A stretch of 64,000 bases of DNA. Source: Veillonellaceae bacterium (GTDB taxonomy: Bacteria > Bacillota_C > Negativicutes > UBA1444). The translations under genes and the position numbers were made by a program. Under the pieces are notes generated by a model that was not told where the DNA came from, searched no databases, and saw nothing but the letters and a program-made list of their open reading frames with translations. Below are positions 54,001 to 63,708 of the stretch, in pieces. The stretch is taken from positions 1 through 64,000 of the forward strand of contig JAAZNU010000021.1 of the NCBI GenBank assembly GCA_012798135.1, written 5' to 3'. Numbering within the stretch: position 1 is the first letter of the stretch; every line of letters starts with the position of its first letter.

Positions 54001-55137
54001 ATGGCGGATAGATTCGTTCCGGTAAATGAGCCTCTGTTGAAAGGCCATGAACAGGAATATCTGATTGAGTGCATTAAAACAGGCTGGATTTCTTCGGAAG
54101 GTCCGTTTGTGAAACAGTTTGAACAGAAGATGGCTGGTTTTGCAGGGAGAAAGCATGGGATCGCAGTCTGCAACGGGACAGTGGCATTAGAGCTGGCTAT
54201 GGCATCTTTGGCATTGGAGCCCGGGAGCGAAGTGATCATGCCTTCCTTCACGATTATTTCTTGTGCCGCCGCGATTATTCGAACGGGTTGTGTTCCTGTT
54301 TTGGTCGATTGCGACCCGGATACGTGGAATATGGATGTTGACCGGATTGAGGAAAAAGTAACTGCTCGAACTCGTGCGATCATGGTAGTCCATATTTACG
54401 GTTTACCGGTAGACATGAACCCTGTTCTGGCGTTGGCAGAAAAATATGGATTGAAGATCATTGAAGATGCAGCCGAGATGCACGGCCAGACTTATAATGG
54501 AAGACCTTGCGGAAGTTTTGGCGAGGTCAGTACCTTTAGCTTTTACCCTAATAAGCACATCACCACGGGCGAAGGCGGTATGGTGTTGACCGATGACGAC
54601 GCATTGGCCGCCAGGGCACGCTCATTGCGCAATCTTTGCTTTCAACCTGAAAGAAGATATGTACATGAAGAGCTCGGATACAATTTTCGCATGACCAATT
54701 TGCAGGCGGCCCTCGGGGTGGCTCAATTAGAACAAATTGACGAGTTCATCGTTCGAAAACGGCAAATCGGACATTTGTATACGAAACTTTTGGGTGAAGT
54801 ACAGAATATTCAGTTGCCGTTGACCCGTATGCCGTATTCAGAAAATATTTATTGGGTTTATGGTATTGTGTTGCGTGACGAGATCCCATGCTCTGCGGAG
54901 CGCGTCATGGCGCTTTTGGGGGAAAATGGCGTCGCGACCCGGGCGTTTTTCTGGCCCATGCACGAACAACCTGTGTTCATGCGGATGGGATTGTTTTCTG
55001 GCGAAGCATATCCCGTTGCCGAACGATTGGCCCGTCGTGGGCTGTACCTTCCCAGCGGGCTGGGGATCAGCAATGAAGATATAGTGTATGTGGCCGATAC
55101 TGTGAAACAGGTCTTAAAGGAGATTGCTGCAAAATGA
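54001..55137 (+). CDS. DegT/DnrJ/EryC1 aminotransferase, perosamine-synthase-like
   Basis: 378 aa PLP sugar aminotransferase. FVPVNEPLLKGHEQEYLIEC and TGWISSEGPFVKQFEQKM are typical of GDP-perosamine synthase; the PLP lysine is K185 in FYPNKHITTGEGG; LGYNFRMTNLQAALGVAQLE follows. The likely reaction is transamination of GDP-4-keto-6-deoxymannose (from Gmd) to GDP-perosamine; the precursor enzyme is in the same window. Other 4-keto-6-deoxy sugars remain possible. Overlaps the next methyltransferase by 4 nt. Confidence 0.85.
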   Translation: MADRFVPVNEPLLKGHEQEYLIECIKTGWISSEGPFVKQFEQKMAGFAGRKHGIAVCNGTVALELAMASLALEPGSEVIMPSFTIISCAAAIIRTGCVPVLVDCDPDTWNMDVDRIEEKVTARTRAIMVVHIYGLPVDMNPVLALAEKYGLKIIEDAAEMHGQTYNGRPCGSFGEVSTFSFYPNKHITTGEGGMVLTDDDALAARARSLRNLCFQPERRYVHEELGYNFRMTNLQAALGVAQLEQIDEFIVRKRQIGHLYTKLLGEVQNIQLPLTRMPYSENIYWVYGIVLRDEIPCSAERVMALLGENGVATRAFFWPMHEQPVFMRMGLFSGEAYPVAERLARRGLYLPSGLGISNEDIVYVADTVKQVLKEIAAK

Positions 55138-55892
55138 AAGTGTTTGGCGATCAGTATTCCCAATATTATAATCTCTTGTACAGCGATAAGGATTACCCCG
55201 GGGAAGCCCGATACATTGATGAATTGATTCAAAGGTATTCGCCGAATGCGCGAACGCTGCTGGATCTCGGCTGTGGAACCGGGCGTCATGATGAGTGCCT
55301 TCGCGATCTTGACTATCAGGTCCATGGCGTGGATGGCAGTGGCGACATGCTGCAGATAGCTCGAAGAGCTGCTGACGGCGTGAGTCTTCAATACACGGAA
55401 GGCGATGTTCGATCCGTCCGTTTGCAACAGAAATTCAATGCTGTCGTTTCTTTGTTTCATGTGATGAGTTACCAAACGAGTAATAGCGATTTGATCCAAG
55501 CCTTTATCACCGCAAGGGAGCATCTGCTGCCGGGGGGCGTGTTTATTTTTGATTGCTGGTATGGGCCGGCGGTTTTAACCGATCGGCCGGTGGTTCGGAT
55601 TAAACGACTGGAAAATGAGCGGCTGGAAGTTACACGCATTGCGGAACCCCTGATGCATCCCATGGAGAATGTGGTCGATGTGAACTATCACTTGTTTATT
55701 CGAGATAAACAAAATGATAGTGTAGCCGAATACAAAGAACTTCATAAAATGCGATATTTGTTTTCCCCTGAGGTGGAATGGATGCTTGACCAGGCTGGTT
55801 TAGTACTTTCGGATTCATTTGAGTTTTTGACCGGCAGGACTCCGGGTTATGATACATGGGGTGTTTGTTTCGTCGCAAAGCGGAAAGAATAA
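55134..55892 (+). CDS. Class I SAM-dependent methyltransferase
   Basis: 252 aa. LLDLGCGTGRHDECLRDLDY (motif I), VHGVDGSGDMLQIARRA (motif II), YTEGDVRSVRLQQKFNAVVS and SLFHVMSYQTSNSDLIQAF. The layout resembles N-methyltransferases acting on amino sugars (TylM1/DesVI type). Coupled by a 4-nt overlap to the aminotransferase, so N-methylation of the new amino group is an attractive guess. Confidence 0.88.
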   Translation: MKVFGDQYSQYYNLLYSDKDYPGEARYIDELIQRYSPNARTLLDLGCGTGRHDECLRDLDYQVHGVDGSGDMLQIARRAADGVSLQYTEGDVRSVRLQQKFNAVVSLFHVMSYQTSNSDLIQAFITAREHLLPGGVFIFDCWYGPAVLTDRPVVRIKRLENERLEVTRIAEPLMHPMENVVDVNYHLFIRDKQNDSVAEYKELHKMRYLFSPEVEWMLDQAGLVLSDSFEFLTGRTPGYDTWGVCFVAKRKE

Positions 55893-55908
55893 AGGTGGAC
55901 AGTGTTCG

Positions 55909-56967
55909 GTGAGAGTGGGTGTTTTTTTCTCAAATTCCGCTCCAACCAGCGGTGGTGAATACTCTTTTCAAAATGTGGTCTATTCGGCGTTGAAACATGT
56001 CGAAACACGACATCGGTTCTATTTTTTCTTCAACAAACTGGATGCTCAAGCAGTTCGCGCGCTGGTGGATGTGATTTGGTTTGTGTCGCCATTTCATGAA
56101 CTGATTGATGATGTCCCGTATGTCACTACCTTATGGGATTTACAGCATCGACTTCAGCCCTATTTTCCCGAGGTCAGTGCATATGGCAATTGGCAGAGAC
56201 GGGAACAATTGCACAGTACCCTTCTGAATCGGGCTTCTTATGTGATCGCCGGAACAGAAGTCGGCAAGCAGGAAATTATGCGATTTTACCATGTTCCGGA
56301 AGAACGGGTTCGGGTATTGCCGTTTCCGGCTCCGCGGCGACAAACAAGGTTGCCTGCCATTGAGGGGAAAGATGAAGAGATACTCAAGGCTATTGGGGTA
56401 ACGAAGCCGTTTTTGTTTTATCCCGCACAATTTTGGGCGCATAAAAACCATATTCGGATTTTGCAGGCGGCTAAGCGACTGCAATCAGAACATGGGGTGA
56501 ATTTTTCTGTCGTTTTTACCGGCTCGGATAAGGGCAATGCTGCATACATATACCAGCAGACCATTGATTTACAGATGCATGGACAGGTGTTTTTTCTCGG
56601 ATTTGTAAAACAAGAGATTCTGGAGTGCTTATATCGGAGCGCGTTTGCGCTGGTTTTTCCAACTTTTTTTGGGCCGGATAATTTGCCGCCTTTGGAAGCA
56701 TTCTCTTGGGGATGTCCCGTCATCGCCTCAAGCGTGGCAGGCGCCGCTGAACAGTTGCAAGATGCCGCAATGCTCTTTGATCCGCGAAGCGAATGTGAAC
56801 TGACGAATGCCCTTTGGCGTCTCTATGGCGATCAAATGTTGCGGAAGCGGCTGATTGAATCGGGATACCGGCGAGTCGAGGAAATCGGTACGGCTGACGA
56901 CTATGTAAACAGAATGATGGATATTTTCGATGAGTTCGAACCGATTCGTCAGTGTTGGGGGAATTGA
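55909..56967 (+). CDS. Glycosyltransferase family 4
   Basis: 352 aa. The start is uncertain; GTG 55909 (AGGTGG upstream) gives VRVGVFFSNSAPTSGGEYSF, a normal GT4 beginning. YVTTLWDLQHRLQPYFPEVS, YVIAGTEVGKQEIMRFYHV, FLFYPAQFWAHKNHIRILQA and VFPTFFGPDNLPPLEAFSWG (acidic donor helix) are all present. It may attach the amino sugar made by the preceding genes. Confidence 0.88.
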   Translation: MRVGVFFSNSAPTSGGEYSFQNVVYSALKHVETRHRFYFFFNKLDAQAVRALVDVIWFVSPFHELIDDVPYVTTLWDLQHRLQPYFPEVSAYGNWQRREQLHSTLLNRASYVIAGTEVGKQEIMRFYHVPEERVRVLPFPAPRRQTRLPAIEGKDEEILKAIGVTKPFLFYPAQFWAHKNHIRILQAAKRLQSEHGVNFSVVFTGSDKGNAAYIYQQTIDLQMHGQVFFLGFVKQEILECLYRSAFALVFPTFFGPDNLPPLEAFSWGCPVIASSVAGAAEQLQDAAMLFDPRSECELTNALWRLYGDQMLRKRLIESGYRRVEEIGTADDYVNRMMDIFDEFEPIRQCWGN

Positions 56968-57020
56968 GTTGTTGCGCGATAGGCGAAGATGGCCCGGCGG
57001 AAAGGTACAGGATAGGGACG

Positions 57021-57764
57021 ATGACTAGTAATCCGGCCATTCTTACTGTGATAACGAGTCTGCGGAAAACGAACATTGATGTACAGCGACAGGCATTGGA
57101 AACGTGGCGGAAATGCGGCTTCAGCATCATTTCGGTCAATGCGGCTGAAGATATCGATGTAGTGGGCGAACATTTTCCGGGAGTGGGATTTGCAATTGAC
57201 AGGAATGCCAAACGTGATTCCTCGGGAAATTATTATGTCATGCTTGATTCGATGCTTGCTGAGCTACGACATAGCAAAGGACGGTATGCTGCGATCGCCT
57301 ATTCGGATGTTTGCTTTTCATCGGAAATTCTTCCCTTGCTAACTAATAATGTGGAAGAATCAATTGTATTCGGGACTCAGATTTCAGCAGAAACATTGGA
57401 AAAGGCGACAGAGAACATATGGGGAAAAGGATTTGATTTTCTTTTTTTTGACAAAAAGAGTTCGATTCATTACCCCGCTGCCGATTTTTTGTATGGTGCT
57501 TGTTGGTGGGATTGTTGGTTGCTGGTGAATTCGGTCATCCACAACGTTTCCATCAAGCGAATATCTGAACCTGCAAAGTATTATCAAAGTCAACCGGCAA
57601 ATCGTGAGGCAGATAAGGGATTGGTCGAGTTCGCGCATTTGATGGCACGAAAAATCGACGCTACAACTATTGATCGTGGTCATAATGTCCCAAAATATTA
57701 TTATAATACCATGCAATATCTTTGGGATCGATCTATTCCTTTATTTGGTGAGAGAAACGCCTGA
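57021..57764 (+). CDS. Unrecognised protein in glycan cluster, possibly glycosyltransferase-like
   Basis: 247 aa starting at ATG 57021 (AGGGACG upstream); an upstream in-frame start at 56952 exists but lacks a good ribosome site. Begins NPAILTVITSLRKTNIDVQR, with ISVNAAEDIDVVGEHFPGVG and AAIAYSDVCFSSEILPLL, which look like the first strands of a GT-A Rossmann half, without a clear DxD. YGACWWDCWLLVNSVIH is notable for Trp and Cys. No family match from memory. No membrane segment. Confidence 0.6.
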   Translation: MTSNPAILTVITSLRKTNIDVQRQALETWRKCGFSIISVNAAEDIDVVGEHFPGVGFAIDRNAKRDSSGNYYVMLDSMLAELRHSKGRYAAIAYSDVCFSSEILPLLTNNVEESIVFGTQISAETLEKATENIWGKGFDFLFFDKKSSIHYPAADFLYGACWWDCWLLVNSVIHNVSIKRISEPAKYYQSQPANREADKGLVEFAHLMARKIDATTIDRGHNVPKYYYNTMQYLWDRSIPLFGERNA

Positions 57765-57788
57765 GACTATTCGAAAGGTGATGGGATC

Positions 57789-58730
57789 TTGAACATCCAA
57801 GACAAAATTTTTATAGCCGGCCATCATGGCTTGGTTGGTTCGGCGCTGACGCGAGCCTGGCAGGCGGCCGGCTACAGTAATATTGTCGGGCGGCGCAGCG
57901 CGGAGCTGGATCTGCGTTGCCAGCAGGCGGTGGAGGAGTTTTTTGCCGCAGAAAAGCCGGATTACGTGCTGCTGGCGGCGGCGAAGGTCGGCGGAATCTG
58001 GGCCAACAGCACCCAGCCGGCGCCGTTTCTCTACGACAACCTGATGATGGCCGTGAACGTGATCCACGCGGCGTATCGGCACGGCGTGAAAAAACTGCTG
58101 TTTTTGGGCAGTTCTTGTATCTATCCCAAACTGGCTCCGCAGCCGATCCGCGAGGAATCGTTGCTGACCGGACCGCTGGAGCCGACGAACGAAGCCTATG
58201 CGATCGCCAAGATCACCGGCCTGAAGCTATGCGAGATGTACAACCGCCAATACGGTTCCTGTTTCATCAGCGTGATGCCGACCAACCTTTACGGTCCGAA
58301 TGACAATTTCAACCTGGAGACGTCACATGTGCTGCCGGCGCTGCTGCGCAAGTTCCACGAAGCGAAGGTGGCTGGCGCGGAGCAGGTGGTGGTGTGGGGC
58401 ACCGGTTCGCCGGTGCGGGAGTTCCTGCATGTGGATGATCTGGCCTCGGCTTGTCTGCATTTGATGCGGACGTATGATGGTTCGCAGGGGATCGTCAACA
58501 TTGGGACCGGGTCGGGGGTTACGATCGCCGAACTGGCGGAGATGGTCAAGCAGGCGGTGGGTTTCGGGGGAAAACTGGTGTTTGACAGTTCCAAGCCGGA
58601 CGGTACGCCGGTGAAGATCAATGACAATAGCCGGTTACGGCAATTGGGCTGGTGTCCGACCATCACGTTGCGGGAAGGGCTGGAGCGGACGTATCGCTGG
58701 TATGTGACGGAAGGGCCGGGTAAAGCATGA
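57789..58730 (+). CDS. fcl: GDP-L-fucose synthase
   Basis: 313 aa. Epimerase-reductase converting GDP-4-keto-6-deoxymannose to GDP-L-fucose. TTG 57789 after [29 protein letters not shown] (NADP loop), [36 protein letters not shown] (catalytic Ser/Cys), Y-x3-K in [14 protein letters not shown] and [14 protein letters not shown] are all diagnostic. GC content is back to the high level of the left part. Its partner gmd is 31 kb upstream, an unusual separation. Confidence 0.95.
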   Translation: MNIQDKIFIAGHHGLVGSALTRAWQAAGYSNIVGRRSAELDLRCQQAVEEFFAAEKPDYVLLAAAKVGGIWANSTQPAPFLYDNLMMAVNVIHAAYRHGVKKLLFLGSSCIYPKLAPQPIREESLLTGPLEPTNEAYAIAKITGLKLCEMYNRQYGSCFISVMPTNLYGPNDNFNLETSHVLPALLRKFHEAKVAGAEQVVVWGTGSPVREFLHVDDLASACLHLMRTYDGSQGIVNIGTGSGVTIAELAEMVKQAVGFGGKLVFDSSKPDGTPVKINDNSRLRQLGWCPTITLREGLERTYRWYVTEGPGKA

Positions 58731-59464
58731 ACCAATCCACTTTTTCGTACAAAAACGATTTTTATGGCGCGGTGATGCTGAACCCGTCCACTTTGGCGCG
58801 GATCGCCACGGCGACCGCGACATGGCGGGAAATTCTGGCGTTTCACGGACAGCTGGCTTCGGACGAATATGTGGAGTATCTGGATGCCTTTTACCGGGAG
58901 GGGGTCCGGCGGTTTGGCGATCACTGGGTGTACATGGACATCGTGAATGTCCTGTATGCGGCGGCGAAGACCGTGCAGCCGGAACGTTATCTGGAAATCG
59001 GCGTTCGCCGGGGCCGCTCGGTGTGTACGGTGGCCAGAGGCTGCCCGGCGGTGCGGATCGTGGCCTGCGATATGTGGCAGACGAATTATGCCGGCATGGA
59101 AAACCCTGGCCCCGCGTTTGTGGCGGAGGAATTGCAGCGTCATGGACTGGCCGGCGACGTCGAATTTTTGAACGGGGATAGCCATGTATTGCTGCCGCAA
59201 TATTTCGCGGATCATCCTGGTGTTGAATTTGATATGATCACGGTCGACGGGGATCATTCCGAGCCGGGCGCATTGGCTGACCTGTGTACGGTCATCCCGC
59301 ATCTGGCCGTGGGAGGGGTTTTGGTTTTTGATGATATTGTCCATCCGGAGCATCCGTATCTGCTGTCGGTGTGGCGAACCGCCCTGTCCCAGTTTCCCTG
59401 CTTATCCGGTTACGAGTTCACGGAAATGGGCTATGGCGTGGCGTTTGCCGTGCGCCGGCGCTGA
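58727..59464 (+). CDS. Class I SAM-dependent methyltransferase (Methyltransf_24-like)
   Basis: 245 aa. [18 protein letters not shown] is motif [15 protein letters not shown] motif II, and [20 protein letters not shown] with [18 protein letters not shown] matches the Methyltransf_24/TylF-like core with its metal-binding Asp residues. Overlaps fcl by 4 nt. Probably an O-methyltransferase on a sugar; substrate unknown. Confidence 0.87.
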   Translation: MNQSTFSYKNDFYGAVMLNPSTLARIATATATWREILAFHGQLASDEYVEYLDAFYREGVRRFGDHWVYMDIVNVLYAAAKTVQPERYLEIGVRRGRSVCTVARGCPAVRIVACDMWQTNYAGMENPGPAFVAEELQRHGLAGDVEFLNGDSHVLLPQYFADHPGVEFDMITVDGDHSEPGALADLCTVIPHLAVGGVLVFDDIVHPEHPYLLSVWRTALSQFPCLSGYEFTEMGYGVAFAVRRR

Positions 59465-59480
59465 GACGGGAGGCTGACCG

Positions 59481-61415
59481 ATGGCGGCAGTGGTGCATAT
59501 TGCCCTGGGAATCCATGATCCCAAGGGGGATTTTTCCTGTCATGCCGGCGCGATGCTGGCTTCATTGTTTTTTGGCACTTCGGGCCCGGTCTGCGCCCAT
59601 GTGGTCCATGACGAAACGCTGACGGCGGCTAATCAGCGAAACTTGTCGGCAATCGCGCAGCGCTTCCAAAAAGAGTTGCGTTTTTACCCGGTCAGTTTGC
59701 CGGATGAATATCACGCACTCAGCGGCCACGTGACCAAGGGGGCGTTGTTCCGGCTGTTGCTGCCGGAGTTGCTGGATATTCCCCAAGTGATTTATCTGGA
59801 CTGCGATATTGTCGTTACTTTGGACATTCGGCAATTGTGGAACATTGACCTACGTGGGCGTTCGGTCGCCGCCGCACCGGATCCAGGCGTTCCGACATTC
59901 CCGGCAGTGATCCGGCAGCGGATCGCGGCAACAGGCGTGGCGCTAGACGGTTATTTCAACAGCGGCGTCATAGTTTTGAATTTGGCCAAAATTCGGCAAA
60001 TCGGCAATTTGTTTCAGCAGGCCATCCACTATTTAAAAACGCATCCGGAATCGGTATTTCACGATCAGGATGCGTTGAACTTTTTGTACCAAAAGGATTG
60101 TTTGCCACTGGATTCCCGGTTCAACCGGATCGTATCCCGGGCCGAGCCGCAGGTGATGCGCGTGCCGGCGATCTGGCATTTCGCGGGCGTGAAGCCGTGG
60201 CAGCAGTATACGTCGTCGTTGGATATGCTGTATTGGAAGGCGCTGTCTCTGACGCCCTGGCAGGGGGAGGTGCTGGACCGGTTGGCGGCGGCCATGTCGG
60301 CGACTCTGGCTAGGGTGAACGCGAATATGGCGCGGCGGCGCTGGGTGACATTGTTTCCGGAAACCGAAAACGTGCATTTGGCAAAGGACGTGGGAATGAT
60401 TCCCTACGTGATGCGTGAACATTTTGGCTGGGATTCCGCAATCGCCTGTTATCCGAATGGGGACTATCCCTATCTGCAGCGGGAAGTTCGCGGTTTGAAA
60501 ATCGACTTTCTGGACCGGGAATCAGTGAATTCTTTGGAAGCCGGTTGCGAGTATATCAAAAGACATGCAACCCGGATCGATGTGTTGCATGTCTTCCACC
60601 TGTGTATTCGGACTTTTCAATGGATTACCCTGTACAAGGCGCTGAACCCGCGGGGAAAAGTATATCTGAAGTTGGATGCGGATGTCATCATTCTCAATGT
60701 GAAATTGACGGAAGCCATGCTCAAGGTATTGAAGATGTGCGATTTGATCAGCATCGAGACACGGTATCTATATACCCGGTTGAATGCAACATGGCCGGTT
60801 CGGGTCGAATATATTCCCAATGGCTTTCATGATTTTTATGATCGGGAGCCGGTACAGTGGGAAGAAAAGCAAAATGTCATCTGTACCGTCGGCCGGATCG
60901 GGACCGAACAAAAAGCCAACGAAATACTACTGGTGGCGTTTAAAGCAGCGGCCCAGCATATTCCGGATTGGAAATTGAGATTGATCGGCCCGGTCGAAGA
61001 AAGTTTCAAACCATATATTCAAAGATTCTTTGCCGAAAATCCGCAACTTGCGGAAAGAGTGGTTTTTACCGGAGAGATCGGCGATAAACGGCTGATGGAG
61101 GCGGAATATCGCCAGGCTAAAGTGTTTTGCCTGACTTCGGCATGGGAGAGTTTCGGCATTGTATTGGTCGAAGCCCTCAGAAACGGCTGCTTTATTCTGT
61201 CTACCAACGTGGGGGCGGCCAACGACCTCACCTGTGCCGGCAATTTTGGGGATCTGTTCCCGGTAGGGGATACGGAGCAATTGGCGAATCTGTTGATGGC
61301 AATCTGCAACAACCAGGCACGGCTGCAGTCGGTTTGTGAAGCCGGCCCGCTTTACGCCGAAGAAAATTTCCGCTGGGATACGCTTTGCCGAAAAATTGCC
61401 GACCGGTTGGCCTAG
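59481..61415 (+). CDS. Two-domain glycosyltransferase: GT8 fused to GT4
   Basis: 644 aa. Residues 1-265 are GT8 (GT-A, retaining): VVHIALGIHDPKGDFSCHAG, GALFRLLLPELLDIPQVIYL, DCDIVVTLDIRQLWN (DxD), GYFNSGVIVLNLAKIRQIG and HDQDALNFLYQKD with a C-terminal HFAGVKPW. Residues 290-644 are GT4: VGMIPYVMREHFGWDSAIAC, NVICTVGRIGTEQKANEIL and LTSAWESFGIVLVEALRNG (E-x7-E). Last plus-strand gene before a convergent pair; only 26 nt separate the stops. Confidence 0.88.
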   Translation: MAAVVHIALGIHDPKGDFSCHAGAMLASLFFGTSGPVCAHVVHDETLTAANQRNLSAIAQRFQKELRFYPVSLPDEYHALSGHVTKGALFRLLLPELLDIPQVIYLDCDIVVTLDIRQLWNIDLRGRSVAAAPDPGVPTFPAVIRQRIAATGVALDGYFNSGVIVLNLAKIRQIGNLFQQAIHYLKTHPESVFHDQDALNFLYQKDCLPLDSRFNRIVSRAEPQVMRVPAIWHFAGVKPWQQYTSSLDMLYWKALSLTPWQGEVLDRLAAAMSATLARVNANMARRRWVTLFPETENVHLAKDVGMIPYVMREHFGWDSAIACYPNGDYPYLQREVRGLKIDFLDRESVNSLEAGCEYIKRHATRIDVLHVFHLCIRTFQWITLYKALNPRGKVYLKLDADVIILNVKLTEAMLKVLKMCDLISIETRYLYTRLNATWPVRVEYIPNGFHDFYDREPVQWEEKQNVICTVGRIGTEQKANEILLVAFKAAAQHIPDWKLRLIGPVEESFKPYIQRFFAENPQLAERVVFTGEIGDKRLMEAEYRQAKVFCLTSAWESFGIVLVEALRNGCFILSTNVGAANDLTCAGNFGDLFPVGDTEQLANLLMAICNNQARLQSVCEAGPLYAEENFRWDTLCRKIADRLA

Positions 61416-61441
61416 GCGGTTCGGAGGGCCGGAAAAATGCT

Positions 61442-62401
61442 TTAGTCTGTGTGCCGGCATTGCGAGTTGATGTTGTGCAGGACCACGGCGTGGGGGTTGT
61501 CGCAGCTCAGGGCAAACGCGACCAGGTCGGCCAGGTTTTCCTGCAGGATATTGTTGCAGATGCCATGGTTTTCGGTGGTCAGTGTCTGGACCATGTCCAC
61601 GATGATTCGTTTTTTGGTGAGCGGGTCCAGCGGGGATTCTAATACGCAGTGAACGATACTGCGCAGAAAATCGGTATACGCCGTCGGGCTAGCCGTGTGG
61701 GTATGGTCGATGCTCTGCATGTTGCGCCGGATGGTGAACGGTTGCTTCGTCCGACAGCGGTAATAGAACAACGGTTCCGCCACTTTGGCGAATTCGCCGT
61801 GCAACAGCAGTTCGGCGATGAGGATGACGTCTCCCGCGAATTCGCTGCGGTATAGTTTCGTTTTGCGCAGGATGTTCGGCCGGATCACTCCGTAGATCGC
61901 CCACCAGCCGGTGCGGCGGAATACCTCGTGCAGGCGCTGCACGACATCCATTCCCTCGGTGCCGATGTTGACGGCGTCGATGGGATTGGCGCTGCCGATG
62001 CGGTTTCCCGCTTCGTCGATCAGGACGATTTCCGACAGCGCCAGAACGGCGCGCGGCGTTTGCCGCAATTTGGCCAGGCATTTTTGGATGTAGTCGGGGT
62101 GGAACAGGTCGTCCTGCGCCGCCCACATGAAGTATTCTCCCGTCGACAGTTCAAAGGTCCGGTTGAAGTTTTTGGCGCCGCCGAGCCGCTGCTCGTTGAC
62201 GACGACCTCGATCCGGGGATCCCGGGCGGCGAATTCGCGGCAGATGGCCACGGTTTCGTCGGTGGAGCCGTCGTCACAGATCGTGAGCCGAAAATCGGCA
62301 AAGGTCTGGTTGACGAGGGAGTGCAAGGTTTGACGGATATATTGCGCTCCGTTGTACACCGGCATGCCGATGGACACGGCGGGCGAAGGTTTATTGCTCA
62401 T
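61442..62401 (-). CDS. Glycosyltransferase family 2
   Basis: 319 aa. ATG 62401 is chosen: AGAGGA lies 8 nt upstream and the GT2 start follows (AVSIGMPVYNGAQYIRQTLH). CDDGSTDETVAICREFA, GGAKNFNRTFELSTGEYFMW and AAQDDLFHPDYIQKCLAKL (metal-binding DD) are present. The C terminus is helical. It overlaps the TPR-GT9 gene by 11 nt. Convergent with the GT8-GT4 gene. Confidence 0.9.
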   Translation of the reverse strand: MSNKPSPAVSIGMPVYNGAQYIRQTLHSLVNQTFADFRLTICDDGSTDETVAICREFAARDPRIEVVVNEQRLGGAKNFNRTFELSTGEYFMWAAQDDLFHPDYIQKCLAKLRQTPRAVLALSEIVLIDEAGNRIGSANPIDAVNIGTEGMDVVQRLHEVFRRTGWWAIYGVIRPNILRKTKLYRSEFAGDVILIAELLLHGEFAKVAEPLFYYRCRTKQPFTIRRNMQSIDHTHTASPTAYTDFLRSIVHCVLESPLDPLTKKRIIVDMVQTLTTENHGICNNILQENLADLVAFALSCDNPHAVVLHNINSQCRHTD

Positions 62402-63683
62402 GCGAATCATCCTCTGCGGTTTTTTGGCGGAGAGCATGCCGGACCCGCGCCAGCACGTCATCCCATTGCCCGGGGATTGTCTGGCGGAACAGCCGGAAAC
62501 CGGGGTACCAGGGGCTATCCGAGCGACGCAGCAGCCAGCGCCATTCGTTGGCGAACGGCAGCAGCAGCCAGGCGGGCTTGCCCAGGGCGCCGGCGACATG
62601 CGGCACGGAGGTGTCGATGGAGACGAGCAGATCGAGCTGGTCCAGCAAGGCGGCGGTGTCCGCGAAGTCGTTGATATTGCCGGACAGATCGATCAGGTTG
62701 GGGTGTTCGGCGGCCGCCTGCCGCAGTTCGGCGGCTGCCGGGCCTTTTTGGACGCTGAACCACCGGGTGTTCGGGACGGAGAATAACTGCGCCAGCTGCG
62801 GCAGCGGGCAGGTGCGGACCTGGCCGAGCTTGTCGAGCGGGTTGCAGGTCCAGACAAAGCCGATGTTGCGAATGCCGTTTCGCTGGCGATGAGGCGCCAG
62901 CAGGGTGCGCCACTTGTCGCGGCAGACCGGGGGCGCCGTCAGATAGGGCGTCTGGTTGGGGAGGCTGTCCAGCGTCGTTCCGCACAGATGCGGCAGGCTT
63001 TGGATGGGTACGGCCCAGTCGAATTTCAGGCGCTCGAGCGTTTCGACGGACTGTTCGATGACCTGGTCGGCGCCGGCGGCGGTGGACAATAGCGGGATGA
63101 GGGCGGAGCGGGTGCTGAGGATGACTTTGCCGCCCAAGGCTTTGACGTAGGGGAGGTAGCGGCAAAACTGGATGTCGTCGCCCAGCCCCTGCTCATGATA
63201 GACGACGAGGGTCTGGCCGGGGAACAACTGTCCCCGCCATTGTTTTTGTTCCGGGTACCACTCGTAACGGGGCTTGTATTCCGGCACCTGACGGCGCCAT
63301 TCGTATTCCGCCCAGCCTTCCGGATATTTACCGGCCAGGAGCAGCGCTTGCGCGAGGTTGAAACGGATGGCCGGCCGGTTGTCTTTTTCCCAGGCCGTTC
63401 GATAGGCGGCGATGGCTTTGTCGGTTTGTTGCAGCCATTGCAGCACGACGCCGAGATTCAGAAAATAGTCGCTGTGCGCCGGGTCCAGCCGGCAGGCTTC
63501 CTCATAGGCGCGGGCGGCGGCGGCCAGATGGTAGCCGGAGCGCAACAGGTTCCCATATTGGTAGAATCCGTCGGCGTGTCCGCGATGGGCTGCCAGATGC
63601 TGCTGCAGACAGGCCAGGGCTTGCGGGATTTCCTGTTTCTCCAGATGTTTCTGATATTGTTCGTAGGGAGTCAGGATGGGCAC
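62391..63683 (-). CDS. TPR protein with GT9-like glycosyltransferase domain
   Basis: 430 aa. Residues 5-140 form three to four tetratricopeptide repeats (GNLLRSGYHLAAAARAYEEA, LGVVLQWLQQTDKAIAAYR, FNLAQALLLAGKYPEGWAEY). Residues 150-415 carry a GT9/GT41-like C domain: LVVYHEQGLGDDIQFCRYLP and LLVSIDTSVPHVAGALGKPA (D-T-x-x-x-H motif). Such proteins are common in glycoprotein and flagellin-glycan clusters. The start is uncertain: the GTG at 63683 overlaps its own GGAGG, so a CTG a few codons later could be used. Confidence 0.85.
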   Translation of the reverse strand: MPILTPYEQYQKHLEKQEIPQALACLQQHLAAHRGHADGFYQYGNLLRSGYHLAAAARAYEEACRLDPAHSDYFLNLGVVLQWLQQTDKAIAAYRTAWEKDNRPAIRFNLAQALLLAGKYPEGWAEYEWRRQVPEYKPRYEWYPEQKQWRGQLFPGQTLVVYHEQGLGDDIQFCRYLPYVKALGGKVILSTRSALIPLLSTAAGADQVIEQSVETLERLKFDWAVPIQSLPHLCGTTLDSLPNQTPYLTAPPVCRDKWRTLLAPHRQRNGIRNIGFVWTCNPLDKLGQVRTCPLPQLAQLFSVPNTRWFSVQKGPAAAELRQAAAEHPNLIDLSGNINDFADTAALLDQLDLLVSIDTSVPHVAGALGKPAWLLLPFANEWRWLLRRSDSPWYPGFRLFRQTIPGQWDDVLARVRHALRQKTAEDDSHEQ

Positions 63684-63708
63684 CTCCAGACCGCGCGGGA
63701 TGTTCTTC

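Noticed and set aside
61416..61441. Bidirectional terminator between the convergent genes
   Set aside because: The 26-nt gap offers only a weak GGCC/GGCC pairing and no convincing stem with T-tail on either strand.
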